A DNA stretch of 64,000 nucleotides from Achatina immaculata (Eukaryota; Mollusca; Gastropoda; Stylommatophora; Achatinidae). Position numbers and translations under genes: made by a program. Of this stretch, positions 23,801 through 34,228 are shown piece after piece. Under the pieces are notes generated by a model. That model had not been told where the DNA came from. It did not search any database and was given only the letters and a program-made list of their open reading frames with translations. The DNA lies in assembly GCA_009760885.1 (NCBI GenBank), contig CM019701.1, positions 15,830,282-15,894,281 of the forward strand. Direction: 5' to 3'. How positions within the stretch are numbered: the first letter of the stretch is position 1; every line of letters starts with the position of its first letter.

Positions 23801-26800
23801 TATGTTTATTACTTTATTTTCATTCTTCAGTCTTCTTATATGTTTATTACTCTCTTTTCATTTTTCAGGCTTCTGCTATGTTTGTTACTCTCTCTATACA
23901 TTCTTCATACTTCTGCTATGTTTGTTACTAGCTTTTTTTCTCCAGGCTTCTTCTATGTTAGATACTCTCTTCTCCTTCTTCAGACTTCTGCTATGTTTGT
24001 TACTATCTTTTCATTCTTCAGGCTTCTGCTATTTTTGTTATTCTCTTTTCATTCTTCAGGATTCTTCTATGTTTGTTACTCTCTTTTTACTCTTCTGACA
24101 TCTGCTATGATTGTTACTCTCTTTTCCATTTTCAGGCTTTTGCTATGTTTGTTACTCTGTTTTCATTCTTCAGATTTCTGCTATGTTTGTTAATGTCTTT
24201 TCATTCTGTATGCTTTTGCTACTTCTGTTATTCTTTTCTTCAGTCTTCTCTATGTTTGTTACACTCTTTTCATCCTTCAGGCTTCTGCTATTTTTTTACT
24301 CTCTTTTTACTCTTTATGCTTCTGCTATATTTGTTATTCTCTTTTTATTCTTCATGCTTCTGCTATATTTGTTATTCTCTTTTCATTCTTCATGCTTCTG
24401 CTATATTTGTTATTCTCTTTTCATTCTTCAGGCTTTTGCTATGTTTTTTATTCTTTCATCATTTTTTCAAAAGTCTCCTATGTTTATTACTCTCATTTCA
24501 TTTTCAGGTTTTTGCCAGTGTAATTACTCTCTTTTCATTCTTCAGACTTCTGTTATATTTGTTACGCTCTTTACATTCTTCAGGCTTCTACTATGTTTGT
24601 TAATGTCTTTTCATTCTTCAGGCTTTTGCTACTTCTATTACTCTTTTCTTCAGTCTTATTCTATGTATGTTACACTCTTTTCATTCTTCAAACTTCTGCT
24701 ATTTTTTTTACTCTTTTTTCATTTTTCAGGCTTATGCTATGTGTTTTACTCTTTTTATATTCTTCGTACTACTGCTATGTTTGTTACTATCTTTTCATTC
24801 TTCAGGCTTCTGCTATTTTTGTTACTCTGTTTTCATTGTTCAGTTTTCTTCTTTGTTTGTTACTCTCTTTTCATTCCTTAGACTTCTGCTATGTTTATTA
24901 CTGTATTTTCATTCTTCAAGCTTGTGCTGTGTTTGTTACTATCTTTTCATTGTTCAGGCTTCTGCTATGTTTGTTACAATATTTTCATACTTTAGTCTTA
25001 TACTTTTTCTGTAATTATATTTTCATTCCTCAAGCTTCTATTATTTTTGTTACTCTCTTTAAATTATTTAGGATTCTTAAGACTTCCACTATGTTTGTTA
25101 CTCTCTTTTCATTCTACGAGTTTCTGTTACACTTTTTACTCTCTTTTTTTTTTTTTTCTTTTTTCATCTGCTATATTTGTTAGTCTCTTTTTATTCTTCA
25201 TACTTCTGCTATGTTTGTTACTCTCTTTTCATTCCTCATTCTTTTGGTATTTTTATTACTCTCTTGTTATTTTTCAAAAGTGTCATATGTGTGTTACTCT
25301 CTTTTCATTCTTTAGGTGTTTGCCATGGTATTTACTCTCTTTTCATTCTTCAGATGTCTTCTATGTTTGTTACTCTCTTTTCATTCTTCAGGCTTCTACT
25401 ATATTTGTTAATATCTTTTCACTCTTCATACTTTTGCTACTTCTGTTACTGTTTTCTTCAGTCTTATTCTACGTTTGTAACACTCTTTTCAATCTTGAGG
25501 TTTCTGCTAAGTTTATTACTCTCTTTTCAGTTTTCAGGTTTTTACTATGTTTGTTACTGTCTTTACATTCTTCATAATTCTGCTATGTTTGTTACTATCA
25601 TTTCATTCTCTAGGATTCTTCTATGTTAGGTACTCTATTTTCATTCTTCAGGCTTGTGCTATGTTTGATACTCTCTTTTCATTCTTCAGCTTTTGCTACT
25701 TCAGTTACTCTTTTCTACAGGATTCTTCTAACATTTGTAACTCTCTATTTATTCTTCTGACGTTTGCTATAGCTATTACTCTCTTTTCCTTCTTCAGCCT
25801 TTTGCTGTGTTTTTTAATATCTTTTCATTCTTCAGGTTTCTGCTATGTTTGTTACTCTCTTTTCAATCTTCCAACTTCTGCTATGTGTGATACATCTTTT
25901 CCTTCTTCATGCTTCTACTATGTATGTTATTCTCTGTTCATTCTTCAGACTTATGCTATGTTTGTTACTCTCTTTTCATTCTTCAAGCTTCTTGTATGAT
26001 TGTAACAATCATTTCATTATTCAGGCTTTTACTACTTCTGTTACTCATATCTTCACACTTCCATTTTTGTTCTTATTATCTTTCATTCTCTAGACTTGTA
26101 AAACTTCTGTTACTCTATTCTTCAGACTTGTGATATGTTTGTTGCTCTCTTTTGATTCTTTATTCTTTCACTGTTTTTCTTATTAATTTTTCATTCTTCT
26201 GACCTTCTATTTTTGTTTCTTTATTTTCATTCTTAAGGTTTCTGCTATGTTTGGTATTGTCCTTTCATTCTTCAGGATTTTGTTATGTTTATTACTTTGT
26301 TTTCATTCTCCAGTTTTTGGCTATGTTAGATACTCTATTCATATGTCTTCTGCTATGTTTGTTACTCTCTTTTCATTCTGCAGACTTCTACTATGTTTGG
26401 TACTCTCTTTTCATTCCTCAATCTTGAGCTACAATAGTAAGTTTAATTTTATTTTTAAGAATTCTGCTCTGTTCTCTTTTTATTCTGTAGCCTTCTGCTA
26501 TGTTCCCTACTGTCGTTTTATTCTTCAGGCTCCTGTTATGTTTTTTACTCTCTTTTCATTCTTCAGACTTCTGCTATGTCTGCTACTCTCTTATCATTAT
26601 AAATACTTCTGCTTTGTTTCTTACTCTCTTTTCATTCTTCACGCTATTGCTATGTTTGTTTCACTATTTTAATTCTTCAGGCTTTTGCTATAGTTGTACT
26701 TTCTTTTCATTCTTCAGGCATCTTCTATGTTTCTTACTCTATTTACATTCTTCTGACTTCTTCAGACTTCAACTATGTTTGTTACTATCTTTTCATTCTT

Positions 26801-27420
26801 CAGGCTTCTACTATATTTGTTACTCTCTTTTCATTCTTCAAGCTATTGTTATGTTTGTACTCTCTTTTAATTCTTTGGATTTTACTATGTTTGGTACTCC
26901 ATTTTCATTCTACAGTATTCTGCTATTTTTGTTATTCTCTTTACATTCTTCAGGCTTTTACCATGTTTGTTACTATCTTTTCATTCTTTATGCTTTTGCT
27001 ACTTCTGTTACTCTTTTCTTCAGTCTTCTTCTGTATTTTTTACTCTCTTTTCATTCTTCAGTCTTCTGCTATGTTTGTTACTCTATTTTCATTCTGCAGA
27101 CTTCTACTATGTTTGGTACTCTCTTTTCATTCCTCAATCTTGAGCTACAATAGTAAGTTTAATTTTATTTTTAAGAATTCTGCTCTGTTCTCTTTTTATT
27201 CTGTAGCCTTCTGCTATGTTCCCTACTGTCGTTTTATTCTTCAGGCTCCTGTTATGTTTTTTACTCTCTTTTCATTCTTCAGACTTCTGCTATGTCTGCT
27301 ACTCTCTTATCATTATAAATACTTCTGCTTTGTTTCTTACTCTCTTTTCATTCTTCACGCTATTGCTATGTTTGTTTCACTATTTTAATTCTTCAGGCTT
27401 TTGCTATAGTTGTACTTTCT
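20830..27420. repeat. Higher-order duplications inside the 38-bp array, right block
   Basis: About 20830-22440 corresponds to 25110-26680 at an offset drifting from 4277 to 4235. A shorter block, about 26375-26700, is repeated at 27091-27416 (offset 716). Marker variants such as the run of T after ACTCTC near 20865 and 25145, and CCTTCTGCTATGTTCCCTAC near 22262, 26491 and 27207, anchor the matches. Confidence 0.8.
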
Positions 27421-28937
27421 TTTCATTCTTTAGGATTCTACTATTTTTGTTACTCTCTTTACATTCTTCAGTATTCTTCAGACTTCTATTGTGTTGGTTA
27501 CTCTCTTTTTACTCTTCTGGCATCTGCTATGTATGTTGCTGTCTTTTCATTCTTCAGGCTTCTGTTATGTTTGTTTCTCTCTTTTCATTTTCAGGTTTTT
27601 GATATTTTTGTAACTCTCTTGTCATTTTTCAAGAGACTCCTATGTTTGTTACTCTCTTCTCATTCTTCAGGCATTTTCCATGGTAGTTACATTCTTCTCA
27701 TTCTTTAGACTTCTGCTTTGTTTGTTACTCTCCTTATATTCTTCAGGCTTCTACTATGTTGATTAGTATTTTTTCATTCTTCAGGCTTCTGCCATGTTTA
27801 TTACTCTCTTTTAATTTTTCAGGCTTATGCTATGTTTGTTACTCTCTTTACATTCTTCATACTTCTGCCATGTTTGCTACTATCTTCTTTTTCTCCAGGC
27901 TTCTTCTACATTTGGTACTCTCTTTTCTTTCTTCAGACTTCTGCTATGTGTGTTACCATCTTTTCATTCTTCATTCTTTTGCTACTTCTGTTACTCTTTT
28001 CTTCAGGATTCTTCTATGTTTGTTACTCTCTTTTTACTCTTCTGACATCTGCTATGATTGTTACTCTCTTTTCCATTTTCAGGCTTTTGCTATGTTTGTT
28101 ACTCTGTTTTCATTCTTCAGACTTCTGCTATGTGTGATAAATCTTTTCCTTCTTCATGCTTCTGCTATGTTTGTTATTCTCTGTTCATTCTTCAGACTTA
28201 TGGTATGTTTGTTACTCTCTTTTCCTTCCTCAAGCTTCTTTTATGTTTGTAACTATCATTTCATTATTCAGGCTTTTGCTACTTCCATTATTCATATCAT
28301 CACAGTTCCATTTTTTGTTCTTATTATCTTTCCATTCTCCAGACTTTTGAAACTTCTGTTATTCTATTCTTCAAACTTCTTCTATGTTTGTTGCTCTCTT
28401 TTGATTCTTTATTCCTCCACTGTATTTTTTATTAATTTTTCATCCTTCTGACCTTCTATTTTTGTTTCTCTATTTTCATTCTTAAGGTTTCTGCTATGTT
28501 GGGTATTGTCCTTTCATTCTTCAGGATTTTGTTATGTTTGTTACTCTGTTTTCATTCTTCAAATTTCTGCTGTGTTAGATACTCTAATTCCATTCCTAAG
28601 TCTTCTGCTATGTGTGATACATCTTTTCCTTCTTCATGTTTCTACTACATATGTTATTCTCTGTTCGTTCTTCAGGCTATTGCTATATTTGTTACTCTCT
28701 TTTAATTCTTCAGGCTTCTGCTATGTTTTTTACTTTCTTTTCATTCTTCAGAGGTCTGCTATGTCTGCTACTCTCTTGTCATTGTAAATACATCTGCTAT
28801 GTTTGTTACTCTCTTTTCATTCTTCAGGCTTCTGCTATGTTTGTTACTCTCTTTTCATTCTTCAGGCTTGTGCTATGTTTTTATTCTCTTTTCTACTTTA
28901 GCTTTCTGCTATGTTTGGTATTATCATTTCATTGTTA

Positions 28938-29255
28938 ATGGAACTAGTTAGCTTGTGATACTAAACCCAGACAGCTTGGGGGAACTAGTCAGCTTGTGAT
29001 ACTAAACCCAGACAGCTTGGGGGAACTAGTTATCTTGTGATACTAAACCCAGACAGCTGGTGGGAACTAGTTAGCTTGTGATACTAAACCCAGACAGCTT
29101 GGTGGAACTAGTTATCTTGTGATACTAAACCCAGACATCTGGTGGGAACTAGTTATCTTGTGATACTAAACCCAGACAGCTTGTGGGAACTAGTTAGCTT
29201 GTGATACTAAACCCAGACAGCTTGGGGGAACTAGTTAGCCTGTGATATAAAACCC
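28938..29255. repeat. 41-bp tandem repeat, about 7.5 copies, upstream of exon 1
   Basis: The unit is GGAACTAGTTAGCTTGTGAT followed by ACTAAACCCAGACAGCTTGG plus one G, at a regular 41-bp spacing (28941, 28982). It fills the space between the 38-bp array and the signal-peptide exon. The core AGCTTGTGA-TACT resembles the core of the array on the other side of the exon (AGCTTGTGAGTATA), and the period is the same. This could be shared origin or coincidence. Confidence 0.92.
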
Positions 29256-29346
29256 TTTTGGGCATGGGAGAAATTTTGTTACCTCTGGAACGAAACAAAC
29301 ATCACTGACCTTGGTATAACCTTCATATATTTTTTTTTTCCTGCAG

Positions 29347-29415
29347 ACTACATAAAAATGAAGCTGGTTGTTGTACTCGGTCTCTTGTGCCTTCTCTGTG
29401 CAGTCTCAGTGGCTG
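29347..29415 (+). CDS. Secreted micro-exon gene: signal-peptide exon
   Basis: After a pyrimidine tract and CTGCAG, an exon opens with 11 bases of 5' UTR (ACTACATAAAA) and the start codon at 29358. It encodes MKLVVVLGLLCLLCAVSVA and ends one base into the next codon at a perfect donor, G|GTGAGT. The peptide has a lysine, a hydrophobic core and small residues at -3 and -1 (S-V-A), so it is a textbook secretory signal with cleavage next to the exon end. The acceptor in front means that at least one non-coding exon lies upstream, perhaps beyond the 38-bp array. No family name can be given from a signal peptide. Evidence for an exon is the ATG, signal peptide, both splice sites and a phase match to the next exon; there is no transcript support. 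Confidence 0.8.
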
Positions 29416-29872
29416 GTGAGTACTCATGGAGATTTTAACATTCTAACAGTGTGAGCTTGTGAGTATACATGAAGGTTGTAACATTCTAACAGTGTGGGCT
29501 TGTGAGTATACATAAAGGTTGTAACCTTCTCTCAGTGTGGGCTGGTGAGTAAACATGAAGAATGTAACACTCTCAGTGTGGGCTTGGGAGTATATTAAGA
29601 ATGTAACATTCTCTCAGTGTGGGCTTGGGAGTATATTAAGAATGTAACATTCTCTCAGTGTGGGCTTGGGAGTATATTAAGAATGTAACATTCTCTCAGT
29701 GTGGGCTTGGGAGTATATTAAGAATGTAACATTCTCTCAGTGTGGGCTTGGGAGTATATTAAGAATGTAACATTCTCTCAGTGTGGGCTTGGGAGTATAT
29801 TAAGAATGTAACATTCTCTCAGTGTGGGCTTGGGAGTATATTAAGAATGTAGCATTCTCTCTGTCATTATTT
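29416..29872 (+). repeat. Intron 1 array: amplified exon 1/intron 1 junction
   Basis: About ten tandem units follow the exon 1 donor. The exon-intron junction CTCAGTGGCTGGTGAGTACT is itself recognisable as the first, most divergent unit. GTGAGT recurs at 29459, 29502 and 29545 at 43-bp steps, then as GGGAGT at 29586, 29627, 29668, 29709, 29750, 29791 and 29832 at 41-bp steps. The common string TAACATTCTCTCAGTGTGGGC links exon-end sequence (CTCAGTG.GGCT) to intron sequence. Near copies keep a usable-looking donor, and far copies have lost the GT. Confidence 0.85.
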
Positions 29873-30665
29873 ACGTCAAAGTTCGTTCTGCTCAGATAAA
29901 AGATTACGTCCTTTTCACTGAAATAACTGAAATAATTCTTGATTAATTTCGGATCATATAATTCTTGATGAATTTTGGATCATGTCACATTTGTATGACA
30001 AAGAAAATTCATTTCTGTTCTGATACTAAATGATGGATTTTACGTCTCATCATAGAAAGTTGTATCTGGTGGTTCAGTTATTTCTGTTTGTCCAAACATT
30101 TGCTTATATAACAAGAATTGTCTTTTTTAAATTGAAAAAGTTATGCAAAAAAGAAAATTAATGATTTTCTGTTAGTTTACCATTAGTTTATTTGCTAATA
30201 AACTGTTCGCAATGGACAAATGCACTAAATGACTTTCCCATGCTCTGTATTCTTGATATCATCAATACTAACTGTGTCTTTCAAATTAAACAAATGGAAA
30301 GTATAGAGATGTTACTTTTCCCAGAACTTTATTTGGATGGTCCATTATCTGAGAATGTCAGCACTCAAAGACTTATGACAAGAACACCTCCATGATAGTA
30401 CAGACATTGAGAATGTAATATATACACAGACGATACAAATAAAGAAAACCTGTAGATATGTTGCCATAGCTTCGAGTCGAAGAGTCCAAGCTCACACGAT
30501 CGCTGGAACGGAGAAATGAAAAGAAATGTTATCTTCGATATAAAACGTTTACTATGAACATGTTTACTCATTAGTGTACCAGTAAAATAAATCACAGAAT
30601 TCTTGCTTCGTTATCTCTGAAAATTGAGAAATGTCAACTTATTTTTTTTAATCTTTTATCTAAAG
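29873..30665. other. Intron 1, unique part
   Basis: AT-rich single-copy-looking sequence without long ORFs. It ends in TTTTTTTAATCTTTTATCTAAAG, an acceptable pyrimidine-rich acceptor for the 18-nt exon. Confidence 0.5.
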
Positions 30666-30683
30666 CTCCAGAAGAACATGAAG
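30666..30683 (+). CDS. Secreted micro-exon gene: 18-nt exon
   Basis: The stretch CTCCAGAAGAACATGAAG lies between an AAAG acceptor and a perfect GTAAGT donor. Joined to exon 1 (last base G), it reads A-P-E-E-H-E and again leaves one base, so it is phase 1 at both ends and can be skipped or repeated without breaking the frame. The acidic sequence right after the signal peptide fits the start of a mature or pro-peptide. Support is phase match and splice sites only. An exon this short is easy to find by chance, but a perfect GTAAGT at the right spacing and phase makes it credible. Confidence 0.65.
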
Positions 30684-31040
30684 GTAAGTAATCTGTAAGG
30701 GCAGCTTTTGAAACTACAAAGTTTTTATTTAGTTGTGTCAGAAGTGAGCATCAAAGTTTGACATTTTTAAATACAAATAAAATATATATATCAGACTATG
30801 TGAAAGAAAAAATAATTAAAGTCCATTAAAGGTTGTACTTTCTGTATGTTTGACAAACAACATTTACTGAAAACTCTGTACCAGATCTAGCACGCACACA
30901 CAATAACACATACACGCACTCACACACTGTGTCTTATTTTGCCACCACTAAACATTGTTCTTGTGTTTCTGTTTCTAAGATATGATTACATGTCAAAGCT
31001 CTAATGGATATTATAATATTTCATCTGAACAAGCACATTT
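30684..31040. other. Intron 2, first part
   Basis: AT-rich sequence with a short CA-rich stretch near 30893-30930. No ORF or known element. Confidence 0.5.
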
Positions 31041-31811
31041 CACTTGTATTCCTGTATTATATATCACATTATAGAAACTTTTCTTTATGGTATTCCTGTA
31101 TTATATATCACATTAAAGAAAAATGTCTTTATGGTATTCCTGTATTATATATCACATTATAGAAACTTTTCTTTATGGTATTCCTGTATTATATATCACA
31201 TTAAAGAAAAATGTCTTTATGGTATTCCTGTATCATATATCACATTATAGAGACTTTTCTTTATGGTATTCCTGTATCACATATCACATTATAGAGACTT
31301 TTCTTTATGGTATTCCTGTGTTAGATCTCACATTATGGAAGCCTTTCTTTGTGGTATTATTTGGTTATCTCTCATTTTGTAGAAACCTTTCTCTATGGTA
31401 TTCCTGTGTTATCTCTCACTTTGTATAAACCTTTCTTTATGGTATTCCTGTGTTAGATCTCACATTATAGAAGCTTTTCTTTATGGTATTCCTGTGTTAG
31501 ATCTCACATTATAAAAATCTTTCTTTATTTTATTCCTGTGTTAGATCTCACATTATAGAAACCTTTCTTTATGGTTTTCTTGTTAGATCACACTTTGCAG
31601 AAACCTTTCTTCATGGTATCTCATGTTAGATCTCACTTTGTAGAATCCTTTCTTTATGTTATTCCTGTGTTAGATCTTATACTATAGAAACATTTTCTTT
31701 ATGATATTCCTGTGTTATATTTCACATTATAGAAATACTTCTTTATGACTTTTCTGCATTACATGCCACGTTATAGAAACCTTTCTATATGATATTCTTG
31801 TATTACATCTC

Positions 31812-31848
<37 letters not shown>

Positions 31849-32236
31849 CTCTATGATATTGCTATATTATATTACACATAAAAAAGCCGCTATCATATTA
31901 CATGTATTACATCCCACATTACATACATCTTTCTCTGTGGTACTACTGTATTACATTTGAACTTACAGAAACCTGTCGCTGTGGTATTCCTGTATTACAT
32001 CCCACATTACATAAGTCTTTCTTTGTCGTGTTCCTTTCTTTATGATGTTCCTGTATCATATATCACATTATAGAAACCTTTCTCATGGTATTTGCTACAT
32101 TACATTACACATTACAAAAATGGTACTCTATAATTTTTTATTACTCGTACATCCCACATTGCAGACATCTTTCTCTGTGGGACTAGTGTATTATATATCA
32201 ACTTACAGAAGCTTGTCTCTGTGCTTCTCCTTGTAA
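31041..32236. repeat. 44-bp minisatellite in intron 2
   Basis: The consensus unit is TATTCCTGTATTATATATCA followed by CATTATAGAAACTTTTCTTT and ATGG. Spacing is exactly 44 bp at the left (GGTATTCCTG at 31089 and 31133), and units become divergent to the right. A (TA)n run lies at about 31815-31845. The array is interrupted by a LINE at 32237 and resumes for about one unit at 33998-34055. Confidence 0.92.
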
Positions 32237-33997
32237 ACTCACCAAAGTGTTTCCTCTTTTTAAATCTGGACAGACTAGTGACCTCTCAAACTATGGACCC
32301 ATATCCATTCTGCCATCATTATCTAAACCTCTTGAAAAACATATACAAAAGTTAACACTGCTCCACATGCAAGAAAACAATCTACTAATAAACATTCAGT
32401 CAGATTTTAGACCAATTCGCTCCTGCCACACAGCATTAACTAACATGACAGAAAGCTGGCTGTCTAATATAAATGATGACAAATTGTGTGGTGCTGTCTT
32501 TGTTGATTTTAAGAAAGCCTTCGATATGATTAATCATGAAATTCTTGCAAAAAAGCTGGAAGGTTATAGATTACATCCTGACCTAACAAAATGTATTACA
32601 TCTGTTCTCTCAGGTAGAAAACAAGTAGTTTGCTTTAGAAACAAAACATCTGACTCTTCTGTGGTTGATACCGGTATTCCTCAAGGCTCCATTCTTGATC
32701 TTCTCCTCTTTGCTATCTATATTAACGACTTACCACTACATTTAAAGCACTCTTCATGTGATCTTTTTACTGATGACTGTACTGTTTACAGTAGTGACTG
32801 TGACATCAATAACCTACAGACAACGCTCCGGAATGATATAAACAGTTTGATTAAATGGAGTAATAAAAATGGTATGTTGATAAACATCAACAAAACAAAA
32901 TCCATGCTCATCACTACAAGACAGAAAGTACAGAATGCAATAAAAACTTCATTACAGCTCTGGCTGGGACTAAGGTAATAGAAAACGTTCATGAGCATAA
33001 AACTCTAGGACTCATCATTGATCAGCATTTAACTTGGAAATCTCATGTGCATAACCTAAAAAACTTGATTGCACAGAAAGTTTACCAATTAGCCAAAATT
33101 AAACACTTTATGGACAAAGACACACGAAAGATATACTACATATCACACATAAAAACACACTTAGATTGTTGTTCCACAATTTGGGATAGATTCTCAGTCT
33201 CGAACACAAAAAGTCTCCACTCACTTCACAAAAAAGCATTAGATGTTATTTGTGACAAACACCCAGTACAGACTGTAGATCAGCACAAACAACTCAAAAT
33301 TCTACCCCTCAAATATAGTCATTTTTAACAAAGTTAAGTTTGTTCACAGAATTCTGTCGCACAATGCTCTGCCTTACTTGAGGTCACTGTTTACGTATAA
33401 CACTAAACATAGCCAGCGTTTAAAAAACTGTCTTCTTCCTAAACCCAAGCTTGATCTGTACAAAAAAAAAGCCTTGCATACTCTGCAGTACAGCTCTGAA
33501 ACGCTTTCCACTACCACTTAAAATCCATTAGTAATACTTCATCCTTTAACTCAAACCTGTTTCATTATTTACTTGCTTGTAATTATATGGCTCCATAGAA
33601 TAACCAGCACTCTCTCAACACGTGACTCGCCAACCATCAAGTACTAAAATGACATTGTTAGAAAAGTAAATTGTTAGATATTGTTAGAAATGATTTTAAT
33701 ATTTGTTAAAAAACATATGTTCGAATATCTCTATTTACAATGTATTTTTGTCTATGTATATGTCTGCGTGTATGTGTGTGTGTGAGAGCTATTTTATTAG
33801 GTTAATTACTTCTTCTCTTTTACTTTGAATGTAATAGTTTAATCTCACACTCTTTTGATATGTTTTTTTTTCTAATGTAATTTGTATACGCGTGTATGGG
33901 AAGAATGTAAGATGGAGTGATGAAGGGCAGAATGTAAGACGGTCTTACGTGTCCAATTCTTTACTCTTTAAAAATAAAGATCATTCATTCATTTTTT
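32237..33997 (+). pseudogene. CR1/L2-like LINE (family C), 5'-truncated
   Basis: An open frame (32247-32978) carries ordered RT motifs: SNYGPISILPSLSKPLEKHI, QSDFRPIRSC, FVDFKKAFDMINHEIL, GIPQGSIL and YINDLPLHL. The catalytic Y/F-A-D-D box is changed to F-T-D-D (DLFTDDCTV), although both aspartates remain. A frameshift near 32970 leads to a second frame (to 33328) with HIKTHLDCCSTIWDRFS and LHKKALDVI, the C-terminal domain common in CR1, L2 and related LINEs; more lesions follow. The 3' UTR holds GGAAGAATGTAAGATGGAGT, and the element ends in AAATAAAGATCATTCATTCATT. It sits inside the 44-bp array, which continues on the other side. The clade call is from memory. Confidence 0.8.
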
Positions 33998-34055
33998 CAT
34001 TCCTCTTTATATCCCACATTATATAACACTTCCTTTGTGGTATTTCTGAGCTTTG
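33998..34055. repeat. 44-bp minisatellite, remainder after the family C LINE
   Basis: TTATATCCCACATTATATAA followed by CACTTCCTTTGTGGTATTTC is one more unit of the array at 31041-32236. It shows that the LINE landed within the array. Confidence 0.75.
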
Positions 34056-34220
34056 ATACCTATGATAGGTAATTTTGGCACAATAGCCCGGTAACCTAAG
34101 TACAGCCACCTCCATTTGGTACCTGTCACAGCATGACTTGCAGAAAGCAGACTTTCACTTCAAGACAAAAACTGTCTTATGGAAAAGTTTGAAGAAAATC
34201 ATAACCTTCTGATATCGTAA
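34056..34220. other. Short unique intron 2 segment
   Basis: Mixed-composition sequence that I cannot assign. It ends at the 8-base repeat AGAATATT next to the family B LINE. Confidence 0.4.
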
Positions 34221-34228
34221 AGAATATT

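Larger units (their letters stand above)
13871..28930. repeat. 15-kb degenerate 38-bp minisatellite array
   Basis: About 400 units of 38 bp. Consensus: CTTCTGCTATGTTTGTTACT then CTCTTTTCATTCTTCAGG; perfect neighbouring units start at 23563, 23601 and 23639. The unit has no stop codon in any forward frame. Since 38 is not a multiple of three, three units make a 38-residue period that appears in all three frames (CYVCYSLFILQAS, AMFVTLFSFFRLL, LCLLLSFHSSGF). This explains forward ORFs of up to 362 codons (14360-15448), which I do not accept as genes. Each unit ends in a long pyrimidine tract followed by CAG|G, the shape of a 3' splice site. The array lies directly upstream of the signal-peptide exon at 29347 and may be inside that gene's 5'-UTR intron. 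Confidence 0.97.
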
